A stretch of 55,610 nt of DNA, taken from assembly GCA_016124735.1 (NCBI GenBank), contig WGMZ01000022.1:1-55610 (forward strand), in the 5' to 3' direction. A program made the position numbers and the translations under genes. A model generated the notes under the pieces. The model searched no databases and had not been told where the DNA came from. It saw nothing but the letters and a program-made list of their open reading frames with translations. Every line of letters begins with the position of its first letter. Within the stretch, counting starts at the first letter, position 1. Below, in pieces: positions 17,757 through 29,041 of this stretch. This DNA is from Bacteroidota bacterium. Lineage in GTDB: Bacteria > Bacteroidota > Bacteroidia > UBA8524.

Positions 17757-20700
17757 TTAGTGTGCGGCTACTGCTTCTTCCTCTTCTTTGGAAGCCATCA
17801 GCATCTCGTATTCTTCGCGTGATCCTACAACGAGTTTTTCGTACTCTCTCAATCCGGTACCAGCTGGGATCAGGTGACCAACAATAACATTTTCTTTCAA
17901 GCCTGTCATGTGATCAACTTTTCCGTTGATAGCCGCTTCGTTAAGTACTTTGGTTGTTTCCTGGAAGGAAGCAGCTGACATGAAGCTCTCGGTTCCCAAA
18001 GATGCTTTGGTGATACCCTGGATCATTGGACGGGAAGTAGCAGGAACAGCGTCGCGTGCTTCAACCAGTTTTAGATCTTTACGCTTCAACATTGAGTTTT
18101 CATCACGTAATTTCCGAACATTTACGATTTGTCCAACCTTGAGGTTGTTGGAATCGCCTGCATCGGTTACCACTTTTTTGTCATAGATCCAGTCGTTTTC
18201 TTCAAGGAAAGCAAGGCGGTTCACAGCTTCCAGTTCGAGGAAACGTGTATCACCAGAATCCGTGATTTCTACTTTCTGCATCATCTGACGAACGATGATT
18301 TCAATATGCTTGTCGTTGATTTTTACCCCTTGCAAACGATAAACTTCCTGGATACCATTCACGATATAACGTTGTACCGCACTTGGTCCCTGAATACGCA
18401 GGATATCCTGAGGCGTAATTGCTCCGTCGGAAAGTGGAGAACCCGCTTTCACGAAGTCATTGTCCTGAACCAGAATATGCTTAGACAGATTGACCATGTA
18501 TTTCTTCACTTCTCCGTCTTTGGATTCGATCAGAATTTCGCGGTTACCACGTTTGATTCCACCGTATTTTACAACACCATCAATCTCGGTAACAACCGCA
18601 GGGTTGGATGGGTTACGTGCCTCGAAAAGCTCGGTAACACGTGGAAGACCACCGGTGATATCCCGGGTTTTTCCAACTACACGAGGAATTTTTACCAGGA
18701 TAGCTCCTGCTTTTACTGCATCTTTATCGTCGACAATAATGTGAGCTCCAACCGGAATATTGTATTCTTTCAGCAAGTCACCTTTTTTATCAACAATCTT
18801 GATGGATGGAATCCGGGTTTTATCCTTGATATCCGTTGTTACTTTTTCACGGTGTCCGGTTTGTTCGTCGGACTCTTCCCTGAAAGTAACGCCTTCAATG
18901 ATGTTTTCAAACTGCACTTTACCGTCTAATTCAGAAAGAATAACAGCGTTGTATGGGTCCCATGCACAAAGTGCATCTCCTTTTTCAACAGTTTGACCAT
19001 CTTTCACCATCAGATGAGATCCGTAAGGAACGTTGTTGGAGATGATCATTTGTCCGGTTTTCGGATCCATGATTTTAATTTCTCCGGAACGACCCAATAC
19101 TACGTGTGCTTCGCCATTATCACCTTTTTGTACCACGGTACGGATGTCTTCGAATTCCACTTTTCCGCTGAATTTAGCGAAGAGGGTAGATTCAGAAGCA
19201 ATATTCGATGCGGTACCACCCACGTGGAAGGTACGCAGGGTCAACTGGGTTCCAGGTTCACCAATGGATTGTGCAGCAATAACACCGGTTGACTCCCCTT
19301 TCTGAACCATACGGCCTGTCGCCAGGTTACGTCCGTAGCATTTAGCACAAACGCCTGCTTTGGATTCACAGGTAAGTACAGAACGAATTTCGATGGTATC
19401 CAACGGAGATTCGTCAATTCGTTTTGCCAAATCTTCGTTTAGCTCAGTGCCTGCTTCTGCTATAACTTCTCTCGTAAGCGGATCAATTACATCATGCAGG
19501 GTAACACGTCCAAGAATACGCTCATACAGTGATTCAACGATTTCTTCGTTGTCTTTCAAGGCAGAAGTAGGAATACCACGTAAGGTACCACAATCTTCGT
19601 CTTTGATAATTACATCCTGAGCAACGTCGTGCAAACGACGGGTTAGGTAACCCGCATCTGCCGTTTTCAGGGCCGTATCCGCAAGCCCTTTTCGGGCACC
19701 GTGGGTTGAGATAAAGTATTCGAGTACCGAAAGTCCTTCTTTAAAGTTGGACAAGATCGGGTTCTCGATAATTTCACCTGTTCCGCCGCCGATATTCTTC
19801 TGAGGCTTGGCCATCAAACCACGCATACCGCCCAACTGACGAATTTGCTCTTTAGAACCCCGGGCACCGGAGTCAAGCATCATGTAAATTGGGTTGAAGC
19901 CCTGATCATCGGATGAAAGTTCTTTCATCAAAGTATCAGAGATACGTGAGTTGATACGTGTCCAAATATCAATTACCTGGTTATAACGCTCGTTATTGGT
20001 AATGAAACCGTTGTTATAATTATCCCAGATTTGTTCTACTTCTTCGCGTGCCTGTTGGATCAACTCTTCTTTAACCGTTGGAATCTTTACGTAGTTCAGG
20101 TTGAACGAAAGACCTCCCCGGAAGGAGAATTGGTAACCCAAATCTTTGATATCATCAAGGAACTTGGATGTTTTAGCAATACCACATTCTTTTACCATAT
20201 CACCGATGATGTCACGTAATGATTTTTTGGTCAGAAGTTGGTTTACATAGCCAAAGTCGCTTGGTACTACTTCGTTAAAGATAACACGCCCTACTGAAGT
20301 TTCGATCAATTGGTTTTCCAATTGACCACGGCCCACTTTAACCATGGTACGTACTTTAATTGGGGCATGCAGTTCTGCACGTTTTTCGTTGTAAGCAATG
20401 ATACATTCTTCGGAAGAGTAGAAGGTAAGTCCTTCACCTACCACTGGTCGTTCCGGAGTCCCTTTACGGATTTTGGTCATGTAGTACAATCCCAAAACCA
20501 TGTCCTGAGAAGGAACTGAAATTGGAGCTCCGTTGGCCGGGTTAAGAATGTTATGTGGCGCCAGCATCAGCATTTGAGCTTCCAGGATAGCCGGGTTGCC
20601 CAATGGCACGTGTACCGCCATCTGGTCACCGTCGAAGTCGGCGTTAAAACCTGTACACACAAGTGGGTGCAACTGGATTGCTTTTCCTTCGATCAGTTTT

Positions 20701-22058
20701 GGCTGAAAGGCCTGAATACCCAAGCGGTGAAGCGTAGGGGCACGGTTCAGAAGCACCGGGTGACCTTTCAAAATATGCTCGAGGATTTCCCAAATTACAG
20801 GATCCTTGCGATCAACGATTTTCTTCGCTGATTTCACAGTTTTTACAATACCTCTTTCAATGAGTTTACGGATGATAAACGGTTTGAACAGCTCGGCTGC
20901 CATCCCTTTTGGAATACCGCATTCATGAAGTTTCAAGGTAGGACCCACCACAATAACCGAACGACCGGAATAGTCGACACGCTTACCAAGAAGGTTCTGA
21001 CGGAAACGTCCTTGTTTACCTTTCAGCATATCGCTGAGAGATTTCAACGGACGGTTTCCTTCGGATTTTACCGCATTTGCACGACGGGTGTTGTCCAGAA
21101 GCGAATCAACCGCTTCCTGCAACATACGTTTCTCGTTACGAAGGATTACTTCCGGAGCTTTGATTTCCATCAAACGCTTCAAACGGTTATTCCGAATAAT
21201 CACACGACGATATAGGTCGTTCAAATCTGAGGTTGCAAAACGGCCACCTTCCAATGGAACAAGTGGACGAAGCTCCGGTGGGATCACAGGAAGAATCTTC
21301 ATGATCATCCACTCCGGACGGTTTTCGAAGCGCTCATTGGCAGAACGGAATGCTTCAATTACTTTCAAACGTTTCAGGGCTTCGTTTTTCCGTTGCTGAG
21401 AAGTTTCATTCGCAGCCTGGTGACGAAGTGAATAAGAAAGGTCGTCAAGTTTTGTCCGCTCCAACAAATCCCACAATGCTTCAGCACCCATTTTGGCAAT
21501 GAATTTGTTTGGATCGTTGTCGTCAAGGTATTGGTTTTCTTTTGGAATAGAATCCAGAATATCGAGGTATTCCTCTTCAGTAAGGAAATCGAGGTACTGA
21601 ACTCCGTCGGCTTCCTTCACACCCGCCTGAATTACTACATAACGTTCGTAGTAGATAATCATATCGAGCTTCTTGGTAGGAAGACCAAGCATATAACCGA
21701 TTTTGTTCGGGAGTGAACGGAAGTACCAGATATGTGCTACCGGAACCACCAAATTGATGTGTCCCATGCGCTCACGACGTACTTTTTTCTCGGTTACTTC
21801 CACACCACAACGGTCGCAGATAATGCCTTTGTAACGGATGCGTTTGTATTTACCGCAATGGCATTCGTAATCCTTCACCGGTCCAAAGATGCGCTCGCAG
21901 AATAGTCCGCCCATTTCAGGCTTATACGAACGGTAGTTAATGGTTTCCGGTTTGGTTACCTCACCGTAAGAGCGCTGAAGGATGGTTTCCGGAGAAGCCA
22001 ATCCAATACGCATGGTGGTGAAATTACTTTTAAATTTTATATCCTTTTTAGATGACAT
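17757..22058 (-). CDS. rpoC: RNA polymerase beta' subunit
   Basis: The catalytic subunit of RNA polymerase, 1433 residues. It has the N-terminal zinc site (CHCG, then [14 protein letters not shown]), the active-site NADFDGD motif that binds catalytic Mg, the bridge-helix and trigger-loop region ([20 protein letters not shown]), and the second zinc site ([14 protein letters not shown]). The start is the ATG at 22058; the frame is open 15 more codons into the rpoB-rpoC gap, but that part is not RpoC-like. It lies 19 nt after rpoB and ends at the terminator shared with the haem locus. Confidence 0.97.
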   Translation of the reverse strand: MSSKKDIKFKSNFTTMRIGLASPETILQRSYGEVTKPETINYRSYKPEMGGLFCERIFGPVKDYECHCGKYKRIRYKGIICDRCGVEVTEKKVRRERMGHINLVVPVAHIWYFRSLPNKIGYMLGLPTKKLDMIIYYERYVVIQAGVKEADGVQYLDFLTEEEYLDILDSIPKENQYLDDNDPNKFIAKMGAEALWDLLERTKLDDLSYSLRHQAANETSQQRKNEALKRLKVIEAFRSANERFENRPEWMIMKILPVIPPELRPLVPLEGGRFATSDLNDLYRRVIIRNNRLKRLMEIKAPEVILRNEKRMLQEAVDSLLDNTRRANAVKSEGNRPLKSLSDMLKGKQGRFRQNLLGKRVDYSGRSVIVVGPTLKLHECGIPKGMAAELFKPFIIRKLIERGIVKTVKSAKKIVDRKDPVIWEILEHILKGHPVLLNRAPTLHRLGIQAFQPKLIEGKAIQLHPLVCTGFNADFDGDQMAVHVPLGNPAILEAQMLMLAPHNILNPANGAPISVPSQDMVLGLYYMTKIRKGTPERPVVGEGLTFYSSEECIIAYNEKRAELHAPIKVRTMVKVGRGQLENQLIETSVGRVIFNEVVPSDFGYVNQLLTKKSLRDIIGDMVKECGIAKTSKFLDDIKDLGYQFSFRGGLSFNLNYVKIPTVKEELIQQAREEVEQIWDNYNNGFITNNERYNQVIDIWTRINSRISDTLMKELSSDDQGFNPIYMMLDSGARGSKEQIRQLGGMRGLMAKPQKNIGGGTGEIIENPILSNFKEGLSVLEYFISTHGARKGLADTALKTADAGYLTRRLHDVAQDVIIKDEDCGTLRGIPTSALKDNEEIVESLYERILGRVTLHDVIDPLTREVIAEAGTELNEDLAKRIDESPLDTIEIRSVLTCESKAGVCAKCYGRNLATGRMVQKGESTGVIAAQSIGEPGTQLTLRTFHVGGTASNIASESTLFAKFSGKVEFEDIRTVVQKGDNGEAHVVLGRSGEIKIMDPKTGQMIISNNVPYGSHLMVKDGQTVEKGDALCAWDPYNAVILSELDGKVQFENIIEGVTFREESDEQTGHREKVTTDIKDKTRIPSIKIVDKKGDLLKEYNIPVGAHIIVDDKDAVKAGAILVKIPRVVGKTRDITGGLPRVTELFEARNPSNPAVVTEIDGVVKYGGIKRGNREILIESKDGEVKKYMVNLSKHILVQDNDFVKAGSPLSDGAITPQDILRIQGPSAVQRYIVNGIQEVYRLQGVKINDKHIEIIVRQMMQKVEITDSGDTRFLELEAVNRLAFLEENDWIYDKKVVTDAGDSNNLKVGQIVNVRKLRDENSMLKRKDLKLVEARDAVPATSRPMIQGITKASLGTESFMSAASFQETTKVLNEAAINGKVDHMTGLKENVIVGHLIPAGTGLREYEKLVVGSREEYEMLMASKEEEEAVAAH

Positions 22059-22077
22059 TTTTCTAATTATTAAGCGA

Positions 22078-25000
22078 TTAATCCAGTGATATTTCGAGAC
22101 CAAGTCCTCTCATCTCATGCAACAGTACGTTGAATGATTCTGGGATTCCGGGAGTCGGTAAATTATCACCCTTAACAATGGCTTCGTAGGTTTTGGCCCT
22201 TCCGATGATGTCATCAGATTTAATGGTCAAAATCTCCTGAAGGATATTCGATGCACCGAAGGCTTCAAGTGCCCAAACCTCCATCTCACCAAAACGCTGA
22301 CCACCGAACTGAGCTTTACCACCCAGAGGTTGCTGTGTAATGAGTGAGTACGGTCCAATAGAACGGGCGTGCATTTTATCGTCGACCATGTGACCCAATT
22401 TCAGCATGTAGATAATACCTACTGTTGTTGGGAAGTCGAAACGCTCGCCGGTCAGACCATTATAGAGATAGGTTTGTCCGTTGTGTGGAACACCAGCCTT
22501 GTTGGTGTAATGGTCAATTTCTTCCTGAGAAGCTCCGTCGAAGATCGGGGTCGCGAAGTTCATTCCGAGCTTCTTACCAGCCCACCCAAGTACGGTTTCA
22601 TAGATCTGACCCAGGTTCATACGCGAAGGTACACCCAGTGGGTTCAGAACGATGTCTACAGGAGTTCCATCTTCCATAAATGGCATATCCTCAGCACGTA
22701 CGATTCGGGCAACAATACCCTTGTTACCGTGACGGCCCGCCATCTTATCACCTACTTTCAGTTTACGTTTTTGAGCGATGCTCACTTTTGCCAATTTCAG
22801 GATACCGGTTGGCAGTTCATCACCCACAGTCAAAGTGAAGTGTTCACGTTTAAATTTGGTGATTTCTTCGTTGATGCGGATTTTGTAGTTCACCAAAATT
22901 TTAGTGATGAGCTCATTTTTGTCCTTATCGGTAGTCCAGTTGCTGGCGCTGATATGTGAATAATCCAGCTCATTCAGATTTTTGAGCGTAAACTTGGTTC
23001 CTTTCGGAATTAGTTCTTCGTTATACACATTGAACACACCCTGCGATGTTTTACCATTCACTACTGTGAATATCTTTTCAATCAGTTGTGATTTAATGGC
23101 AGCCAAGGTCTTTTCGTGATCCGCTTCCAGTTTGGCAACTTTGTTTTTGTCATCTGCCTTAGTGACTTTATCCTTCTTAATGCGGGCAAACAATTTTTTG
23201 TCGATTACCACACCATTGGTAGAAGGGGAGGCCTTCAAAGAAGCATCTTTTACGTCGCCGGCTTTATCACCGAAGATCGCACGCAGAAGTTTTTCTTCCG
23301 GAGAAGGCTCTGTTTCTCCTTTCGGAGTGATTTTACCAATCAGAATGTCTCCTTCGTTCACTTCCGCACCTACACGGATCAGACCGTTTTCGTCGAGCCA
23401 GCGAGTGGCCTCTTCCGAAACGTTCGGGATATCATTGGTCAATTCTTCTTCCCCACGTTTCGTGTCACGAACTTCAAGTTCGTATTCTGTCACGTGGATG
23501 GAAGTAAACCAGTCTTCACTTACTACTTTCTCAGAGATTACAATCGCATCTTCGAAGTTGTATCCTTGCCAGGGCATAAATGCCACCTGAAGGTTTCTTC
23601 CAAGTGCTAATTCTCCGCCTTGTGTTGCATACCCTTCACAGAGAACAGTTCCTTTGCTTACTTTTTGTCCTCTGTATACCAAAGGAGTCAAAGTAATGGA
23701 TGTATTCTGGTTGGTTCTGCGGAATTTAATCAGCGGATACGTTTTTGTATCACCAGTGAAAGAGGTCAGTTCAGACTCTTCATTCATATCGTATTTAATA
23801 CGAATCTCGCTTCCGTCAACATAGTCAACAACACCGTCTCCTTCTGCAATAAGAAGGGCGCGAGAATCGTGGGCCACACGTTTTTCAAGACCGGTTCCAA
23901 CAATCGGAGCTTCAGGGCGGAGCAATGGCACCGCCTGTCGCTGCATGTTGGATCCCATCAATGCACGGTTCGCGTCATCGTGTTCAAGGAACGGAATAAG
24001 CGAAGCTGCGATGGATACAATCTGGTTCGGAGCAACGTCCATGTAGTCCAGTTTTTCTGGCTCTACCTGAGGGAAGTCACCTTCGAAACGAGCTTTAACA
24101 CGTTCGTCTTTGAATGCACCATTTTCATCAAATTCGGCATTGGCCTGGGCGATAGTTTTCATGTCCTCTTCTTCAGCAGAAAGGTAAACAACCCCTTCTT
24201 TAACCTGAACTTTACCGTCTACAACCGGACGGTATGGAGTTTCAATGAAGCCCATGCTATTGATTTTCGCATGCACGCACAGTGAGGAAATCAAACCGAT
24301 ATTCGGCCCTTCGGGTGTTTCAATGGTACACAAACGCCCATAGTGGGTATAATGTACGTCACGCACTTCAAATCCGGCCCTTTCACGGGAAAGACCGCCA
24401 GGTCCGAGTGCAGACATTCTTCTTTTGTGGGTAATCTCTGCCAATGGATTCGTTTGATCCATAAACTGAGAAAGTTGGTTGGTACCGAAGAAGGAATTGA
24501 TTACAGACGAAAGGGTTCTTGCATTGATCAAATCGGTAGGAGTGAAGACTTCGTTATCACGAATGTTCATACGCTCGCGGATGGTACGGGCCATACGGGC
24601 CAGACCAACACCGAATTGAGAATATAATTGCTCTCCAACAGTACGTACACGACGGTTGGAAAGGTGATCGATATCATCGACATCCTGGCGGGAGTTCGAT
24701 AATTCAATCAGATATTTAATGATCGCAATGATATCTTCTTTGGTTAACACGCGGGTGTCCATGGAAATATCCATGTTCAATTTGCGGTTAATCCGGTAAC
24801 GACCTACTTCTCCAAGATCATAACGTTTGTCGGAGAAGAAAAGACGCTCGATGATACCACGGGCGGTTTCTTCATCGGGTGGATCGGTGTTACGCAACTG
24901 GCGATAAATGTGCTCTACAGCTTCTTTACCGCTGTTCGACGTATCCTTTTGCAAGGTGTTGTGGATGATTGCGAAGTCGTTGCTGGTGCTCTCATCTTTA

Positions 25001-25890
25001 TTGAGGATGATGCTTTTAACTCCAGCTTCGATGATCATTTCGACATTGTCTTCGTCGAGAACCACATCACGCTCTACAATTACCTCGTTTCTTTCGATAG
25101 ATACTACCTCTCCGGTATCTTCATCTACGAAATCTTCTACCCAGGTTTTAAGAACCCTGGCAGCAAGGCGACGGCCAATCAATTTTTTGAGTCCGGATTT
25201 GGACACTTTCACTTCTTCGGCCAGATCAAAAATATCAAGGATATCTTTGTCGCTTTCGTATCCAATAGAACGAAGCAATGTGGTTACCGGGAATTTCTTC
25301 TTACGGTCGATATAAGCGTACATCACATTGTTCACATCGGTAGCGAATTCAATCCAGGAACCTTTAAATGGGATGATTCTAGCGGAGTACAGTTTGGTAC
25401 CATTGGTATGGTATGACTGACCGAAGAATACACCCGGAGAACGATGAAGCTGAGATACAATAACACGTTCAGCACCGTTGATAACAAATGTTCCTTTTGG
25501 AGTCATGTAAGGAATGGTACCGAGATACACATCCTGTACGATGGTTTCAAAGTCTTCGTGTTCTTTGTCGTTACAAGACAAGCGCAATTTTGCCTTGAGT
25601 GGTACACTATAGGTCAATCCGCGTTCGATGCACTCATGAATGGTGTATCGGGGAGGATCTACGAAGTAGTCCAGAAATTCGAGAACGAATATGTTTCTGG
25701 TATCGGTAATGGGGAAATTCTCCTGAAAAACTTTGTAAAGGCCTTCATTTGCGCGGTTCTCAGAAGAGGTTTCGAGTTGAAAGAACTCTTTGAATGATTG
25801 CAGCTGTACATCCAGAAAGTCTGGGTAATCGAGTGCACTCTTAACGGATGCAAAGCTGATTCTTTCGTTTATGTTGTTTTGGGTCACCAA
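22078..25890 (-). CDS. rpoB: RNA polymerase beta subunit (non-ATG start)
   Basis: RpoB, about 1270 residues, forms the other half of the RNA polymerase cleft. The rifampicin region reads [19 protein letters not shown] then [20 protein letters not shown], wild-type at the main contact sites. The next conserved block reads [15 protein letters not shown], with Thr where E. coli has Pro564. No ATG lies in frame near the N-terminus. The frame opens after a TAA and offers TTG at 25890 or GTG at 25887, directly before the conserved start [16 protein letters not shown] is the likelier of the two. Confidence 0.96.
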   Translation of the reverse strand: MVTQNNINERISFASVKSALDYPDFLDVQLQSFKEFFQLETSSENRANEGLYKVFQENFPITDTRNIFVLEFLDYFVDPPRYTIHECIERGLTYSVPLKAKLRLSCNDKEHEDFETIVQDVYLGTIPYMTPKGTFVINGAERVIVSQLHRSPGVFFGQSYHTNGTKLYSARIIPFKGSWIEFATDVNNVMYAYIDRKKKFPVTTLLRSIGYESDKDILDIFDLAEEVKVSKSGLKKLIGRRLAARVLKTWVEDFVDEDTGEVVSIERNEVIVERDVVLDEDNVEMIIEAGVKSIILNKDESTSNDFAIIHNTLQKDTSNSGKEAVEHIYRQLRNTDPPDEETARGIIERLFFSDKRYDLGEVGRYRINRKLNMDISMDTRVLTKEDIIAIIKYLIELSNSRQDVDDIDHLSNRRVRTVGEQLYSQFGVGLARMARTIRERMNIRDNEVFTPTDLINARTLSSVINSFFGTNQLSQFMDQTNPLAEITHKRRMSALGPGGLSRERAGFEVRDVHYTHYGRLCTIETPEGPNIGLISSLCVHAKINSMGFIETPYRPVVDGKVQVKEGVVYLSAEEEDMKTIAQANAEFDENGAFKDERVKARFEGDFPQVEPEKLDYMDVAPNQIVSIAASLIPFLEHDDANRALMGSNMQRQAVPLLRPEAPIVGTGLEKRVAHDSRALLIAEGDGVVDYVDGSEIRIKYDMNEESELTSFTGDTKTYPLIKFRRTNQNTSITLTPLVYRGQKVSKGTVLCEGYATQGGELALGRNLQVAFMPWQGYNFEDAIVISEKVVSEDWFTSIHVTEYELEVRDTKRGEEELTNDIPNVSEEATRWLDENGLIRVGAEVNEGDILIGKITPKGETEPSPEEKLLRAIFGDKAGDVKDASLKASPSTNGVVIDKKLFARIKKDKVTKADDKNKVAKLEADHEKTLAAIKSQLIEKIFTVVNGKTSQGVFNVYNEELIPKGTKFTLKNLNELDYSHISASNWTTDKDKNELITKILVNYKIRINEEITKFKREHFTLTVGDELPTGILKLAKVSIAQKRKLKVGDKMAGRHGNKGIVARIVRAEDMPFMEDGTPVDIVLNPLGVPSRMNLGQIYETVLGWAGKKLGMNFATPIFDGASQEEIDHYTNKAGVPHNGQTYLYNGLTGERFDFPTTVGIIYMLKLGHMVDDKMHARSIGPYSLITQQPLGGKAQFGGQRFGEMEVWALEAFGASNILQEILTIKSDDIIGRAKTYEAIVKGDNLPTPGIPESFNVLLHEMRGLGLEISLD

Positions 25891-25927
25891 TTTAGTAGGT
25901 ATTTAATTGATCAATTAAGTAAGGAGG

Positions 25928-25983
25928 AAGCCTATATAGGCTTTTAAACAGGAACAAGACCCTCGGTTTTCACCGGGGTCTTG
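25928..25983 (-). promoter_or_regulatory. Two hairpins in the rplL-rpoB gap (candidate attenuator/processing site)
   Basis: Read on the minus strand after rplL, a stem of CAAGACCC/GGGTCTTG (25955-25962 with 25976-25983) is followed by a perfect 16-nt palindrome AAGCCTATATAGGCTT (25928-25943). The first hairpin lacks a good T-run, so it is a partial stop or an RNase site rather than a full terminator. In E. coli the same gap holds an attenuator and an RNase III site that set the ribosomal protein to polymerase ratio. Confidence 0.6.
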
Positions 25984-26005
25984 GCAATCAGTTTAGAGAG
26001 GGTAA

Positions 26006-26386
26006 TTATTTTACCTCAACTTCAGCTCCAGCTTCAACAAGCTTAGCTTTGATAGACTCAGCTTCTTCTTTCGCAACCTTTTCTTTGATTGGTTTTGGAG
26101 CTCCGTCTACGAGTTCTTTCGCTTCTTTCAGTCCGAGGCCAGTGATATCTTTTACCACTTTTACCACGTTCAGCTTAGAACCACCAGCGCTGGTGAGGAT
26201 AACATCGAATTCGGTCTGACCTGCTCCAGCGTCTTCGCCAGCAGCAGCACCAGGACCAGCAACAGCAACTGCAGCAGCAGCTGCAGGCTCGATGCCATAT
26301 TCGTCTTTCAAGATTGTAGCCAATTCATTAACCTCTTTTACTGTCAGGTTAACTAATTGTTCTGCAAAAGCTTTCAAATCTGCCAT
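26006..26386 (-). CDS. rplL: Ribosomal protein L7/L12
   Basis: The multicopy stalk protein of the 50S subunit that recruits elongation factors. The 126-residue product has the N-terminal dimerisation domain, an Ala/Gly-rich hinge (residues 36-55) and the C-terminal factor-binding domain ([20 protein letters not shown]). It lies 48 nt after rplJ and before the hairpin-containing gap to rpoB. Confidence 0.97.
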   Translation of the reverse strand: MADLKAFAEQLVNLTVKEVNELATILKDEYGIEPAAAAAVAVAGPGAAAGEDAGAGQTEFDVILTSAGGSKLNVVKVVKDITGLGLKEAKELVDGAPKPIKEKVAKEEAESIKAKLVEAGAEVEVK

Positions 26387-26434
26387 TTGATTGTTTATTT
26401 AAAATTGTGTTGTTGACTAAAAAAATTGTTTTGA

Positions 26435-26956
26435 TTAAGCTTCCCTTTCGGAAAGTGTTTTTACGATGCCTGCGATTTTGTTTCCGCCTGATTTTAGCTG
26501 ACCCATTACCGTAGACATTGGAGATTGCAATAGCGTGATAACTTCTCCGATCATCTCTTCTTTCGATTTGATAGCGATCAAAGCGTCTAAAGATTCGTCG
26601 CCAAGGAATACGTCCGTGTCAATGTAAGCAGCCTTAAGGGCTGGAATCGCATTTTTCTTACGGAAGTCTTTAATGGCTTTTGCCGGAGATTTAGCATCTT
26701 CACTAAAGAGTAGTGAAGAGGAACCTTTCAACGCACCTACGAATGCACCATAATCCATTCCTGATTGCTCAATAGCTTTATTGATCAGGGTATTTTTGGC
26801 GACTTGCATTACGATGCCTTTCTTGAAAAGTTCTCTTCTCAAGCTATTGACACTGTTTGCTGACAGGCCGGATGTATCCGCCAGGTACACAAATTGGTAC
26901 CGGGAGATTTTCTCCGCCAGGTCATTCACGATTACTTCTTTTTCGGATTTGTTCAT
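26435..26956 (-). CDS. rplJ: Ribosomal protein L10
   Basis: L10 anchors L7/L12 dimers to the 50S stalk base; 173 residues. The N-terminal rRNA-binding domain (FVYLADTSGLSANSVNSLRR, KNTLINKAIEQ) and the C-terminal helix that binds L12 are in place. Only 2 nt separate it from rplA, so the long autoregulatory leader found before rplJ in E. coli has no room here. Confidence 0.97.
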   Translation of the reverse strand: MNKSEKEVIVNDLAEKISRYQFVYLADTSGLSANSVNSLRRELFKKGIVMQVAKNTLINKAIEQSGMDYGAFVGALKGSSSLLFSEDAKSPAKAIKDFRKKNAIPALKAAYIDTDVFLGDESLDALIAIKSKEEMIGEVITLLQSPMSTVMGQLKSGGNKIAGIVKTLSEREA

Positions 26957-26958
26957 GA

Positions 26959-27657
26959 TTAAATTCCTGGAATGGATTTCGTGTCAATGTTAATGCCCGG
27001 GCTCATGGTACTTGACAAGTAAATGCTCTTGAAGTAAGTTCCTTTTGCCGCAGCAGGCTTGAGTTTAGATAAAGTTTGAATAAGCTCCACTGTGTTGTCA
27101 TACAGCTGTTCGGGTGAGAAGGAAGCTTTCCCTACAGATGCGTGGATGATACCGGTTTTGTCAACTTTGAAGTCGATTTTTCCCGCTTTAACATCCGTCA
27201 CGGCTTTGCCTATATCGGTTGTAACAGTTCCTGATTTTGGGTTTGGCATCAAGTTACGAGGGCCAAGGATTTTACCCAGGCGTCCTAACTTAGCCATCAC
27301 AGCAGGCATAGTGATGATGATATCAATATCCGTCCATCCGCCTTCAATCTTGGCGATATACTCGTCAAGACCTACGTGATCTGCACCTGCAGCTTTCGCT
27401 TCCTCTTCTTTGTCGGGAGTACACAAAACCAAAACACGAACTGTTTTACCGGTTCCGTGTGGCAAAGTAGCAATGCCACGTACCATTTGGTTTGATTTTC
27501 TTGGGTCAACACCCAATCGTACGTCCACGTCGACAGAAGCGTCGAAGTTAACTGTGGTGATATCTTTTACGATGCTACTGGCCTCATTCAGGGTGTAGAC
27601 CTTATTCACATCGATTTTTTCTAAAATAGCTTTTCTTTTTTTGCTGATCCGTGCCAT
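26959..27657 (-). CDS. rplA: Ribosomal protein L1
   Basis: L1 forms the mobile L1 stalk by the ribosomal E site, and in many bacteria represses its own operon; 232 residues. Recognised by [20 protein letters not shown] near residue 42, [20 protein letters not shown] and [11 protein letters not shown]. It lies 8 nt after rplK. Confidence 0.97.
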   Translation of the reverse strand: MARISKKRKAILEKIDVNKVYTLNEASSIVKDITTVNFDASVDVDVRLGVDPRKSNQMVRGIATLPHGTGKTVRVLVLCTPDKEEEAKAAGADHVGLDEYIAKIEGGWTDIDIIITMPAVMAKLGRLGKILGPRNLMPNPKSGTVTTDIGKAVTDVKAGKIDFKVDKTGIIHASVGKASFSPEQLYDNTVELIQTLSKLKPAAAKGTYFKSIYLSSTMSPGINIDTKSIPGI

Positions 27658-27665
27658 TTCTTCAA

Positions 27666-28109
27666 CTATTTAGCTTCCGGAAATTCTCCGGTCACGTTCA
27701 ATCCCATACTACGCGCTGTACCAGCAACCATTTTCATCGCAGATTCTACGGTGAAGCAGTTTAGGTCAGGCATTTTTTCTTCTGCGATGGTGCGAATTTG
27801 ATCCCAGCTTACAGACCCAACTTTTTTACGGTTAGATTCACTGGAGCCTTTCTTCACCTTAGTAGCTTCCAACAAGGTAGCAGCTACCGGAGGGGTTTTG
27901 ATGATAAAGTCAAATGACTTGTCCGTGTAAACGGTAATCACCACAGGAAGTACTTTCCCTGGTTTGTCTTGGGTTCTTGCATTAAACTGCTTGCAAAACT
28001 CCATAATGTTCACGCCCTTGGCACCGAGTGCCGGACCGATTGGAGGAGCAGGATTGGCAGCGCCACCTCTTACTTGCAGCTTAACATACCCGAAAATTTC
28101 CTTAGCCAT
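27666..28109 (-). CDS. rplK: Ribosomal protein L11
   Basis: L11 binds the GTPase-associated rRNA centre; 147 residues. The N-terminal motif ([20 protein letters not shown]) and the C-terminal rRNA-binding domain ([20 protein letters not shown]) are typical. It follows nusG by 27 nt; any L1 feedback site would have to lie in or near that short gap. Confidence 0.97.
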   Translation of the reverse strand: MAKEIFGYVKLQVRGGAANPAPPIGPALGAKGVNIMEFCKQFNARTQDKPGKVLPVVITVYTDKSFDFIIKTPPVAATLLEATKVKKGSSESNRKKVGSVSWDQIRTIAEEKMPDLNCFTVESAMKMVAGTARSMGLNVTGEFPEAK

Positions 28110-28136
28110 TTTATTTGAATACTTAAATACGAGTGT

Positions 28137-28688
28137 TTATTCTTTTTCAACTTGGACATAGTTCAGTTCCAGCGGAGTTTTACGTCCGAAGATCTTCACC
28201 ATAACCTTTAATTTTTTCTTCTCTTCGTGGACCTCTTCAATCACGCCACTGAACCCGGAAAATGGACCATCGTTTACTTTGACAGTTTCGCCAACGATGA
28301 ATGGCTCCATCATGGTTTCCCCTTTTTCCGTTTGTTCATCAACCGTGCCCAGGATGCGGTTTACCTCGCTGGTCCGGAGTGGGGTAGGCATGTCTTTTGG
28401 TCCGAGGAATCCAACCACGCCGTTAATACCTGCGATTATCGAAGGAACCTCTCCGGTTAGGTTGGCATGAATTAATATGTATCCCGGAAAGAAGCTTCTT
28501 TCCTTGGAGGTTTTCTTACCATTTTTAATCTGGTAAACTTTCTCCATCGGAATCAATACTTCGGGCACATAATCACTCAAACCGGCCTTCAGCAGTTCGT
28601 TTTCGATATAGGTTTTCACCTTTTTCTCCTGACCGCTGATGGCGCGTACGACATACCATTTGTGTTCCATTTTCTTCTCCAAAGCCAT
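28137..28688 (-). CDS. nusG: Transcription termination/antitermination factor NusG
   Basis: NusG binds RNA polymerase and links it to Rho or the ribosome. The 183-residue product has the NGN domain (WYVVRAISGQEKKVKTYIE, then PGYILIHANL) and a C-terminal KOW domain (VKVNDGPFSGFSGVIEEV). The first ATG (28688) overlaps the secE stop by one base (TAATG); the Met at residue 7 (28670) is another possible start. Confidence 0.96.
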   Translation of the reverse strand: MALEKKMEHKWYVVRAISGQEKKVKTYIENELLKAGLSDYVPEVLIPMEKVYQIKNGKKTSKERSFFPGYILIHANLTGEVPSIIAGINGVVGFLGPKDMPTPLRTSEVNRILGTVDEQTEKGETMMEPFIVGETVKVNDGPFSGFSGVIEEVHEEKKKLKVMVKIFGRKTPLELNYVQVEKE

Positions 28689-28882
28689 TAGTTAAAAAGC
28701 CCGTAGATGAATTCTAAAATATTCTGGAAGCCCAGATCCATTGCGTATATGGCAACGGCAAAAATCAAAGTTGCTATTAGAACAATGATTGTGCTGCTGC
28801 GTAACTCATCCCAACTTGGCCAGGTAACTTTGTTAACCAACTCGTCGTAGGACGACATTAAATATGCTCTTACTTTTTCCAT
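28688..28882 (-). CDS. secE: Preprotein translocase subunit SecE
   Basis: SecE clamps the SecY channel in the cytoplasmic membrane. The 64-residue, single-helix form has the conserved amphipathic segment ELVNKVTWPSWDELRSS followed by one membrane helix (about 30-52). It sits directly upstream of nusG, its usual place, and 9 nt downstream of tRNA-Trp. Confidence 0.95.
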   Translation of the reverse strand: MEKVRAYLMSSYDELVNKVTWPSWDELRSSTIIVLIATLIFAVAIYAMDLGFQNILEFIYGLFN

Positions 28883-28891
28883 ATTTATCGC

Positions 28892-28961
28892 ACGGGTGCC
28901 TGGGCTCGAACCAAGATCAACGGTTTTGGAGACCGCTATTCTACCATTGAACTACACCCGT
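28892..28961 (-). tRNA. tRNA-Trp (CCA anticodon)
   Basis: Folds on the minus strand with a 7-bp acceptor (ACGGGTG/CACCCGT), a D-arm, an anticodon stem GCGGT/ACCGT around the loop CTCCAAA (anticodon CCA) and a T-arm CTTGG-TTCGAGC-CCAGG. The 3' CCA is not encoded. It lies between the tuf terminator and secE, so it is either read through from tuf or has a promoter in the last bases of that region. Confidence 0.96.
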
Positions 28962-28982
28962 TTTTTTTTAATCGCTATTGAC

Positions 28983-29016
28983 AAAAAATCAACCCCGGTC
29001 AAAAACCGGGATTGAT
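28983..29016 (-). terminator. Intrinsic terminator after tuf
   Basis: On the minus strand a 12-nt arm (ATCAATCCCGGT) pairs with ACCGGGGTTGAT across a 5-nt loop (28988-28999 with 29005-29016; one G-T pair), followed by a run of six T. This should end most of the tRNA-tuf transcript before tRNA-Trp. Confidence 0.9.
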
Positions 29017-29041
29017 CTCAATCAGTTTATATGCGAAATGA

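Noticed and set aside
22369-25416. Several long plus-strand frames (up to 221 codons) opposite rpoB
   Set aside because: They mirror the codon bias of rpoB; their translations are rich in Phe, His and Val with no family signal.
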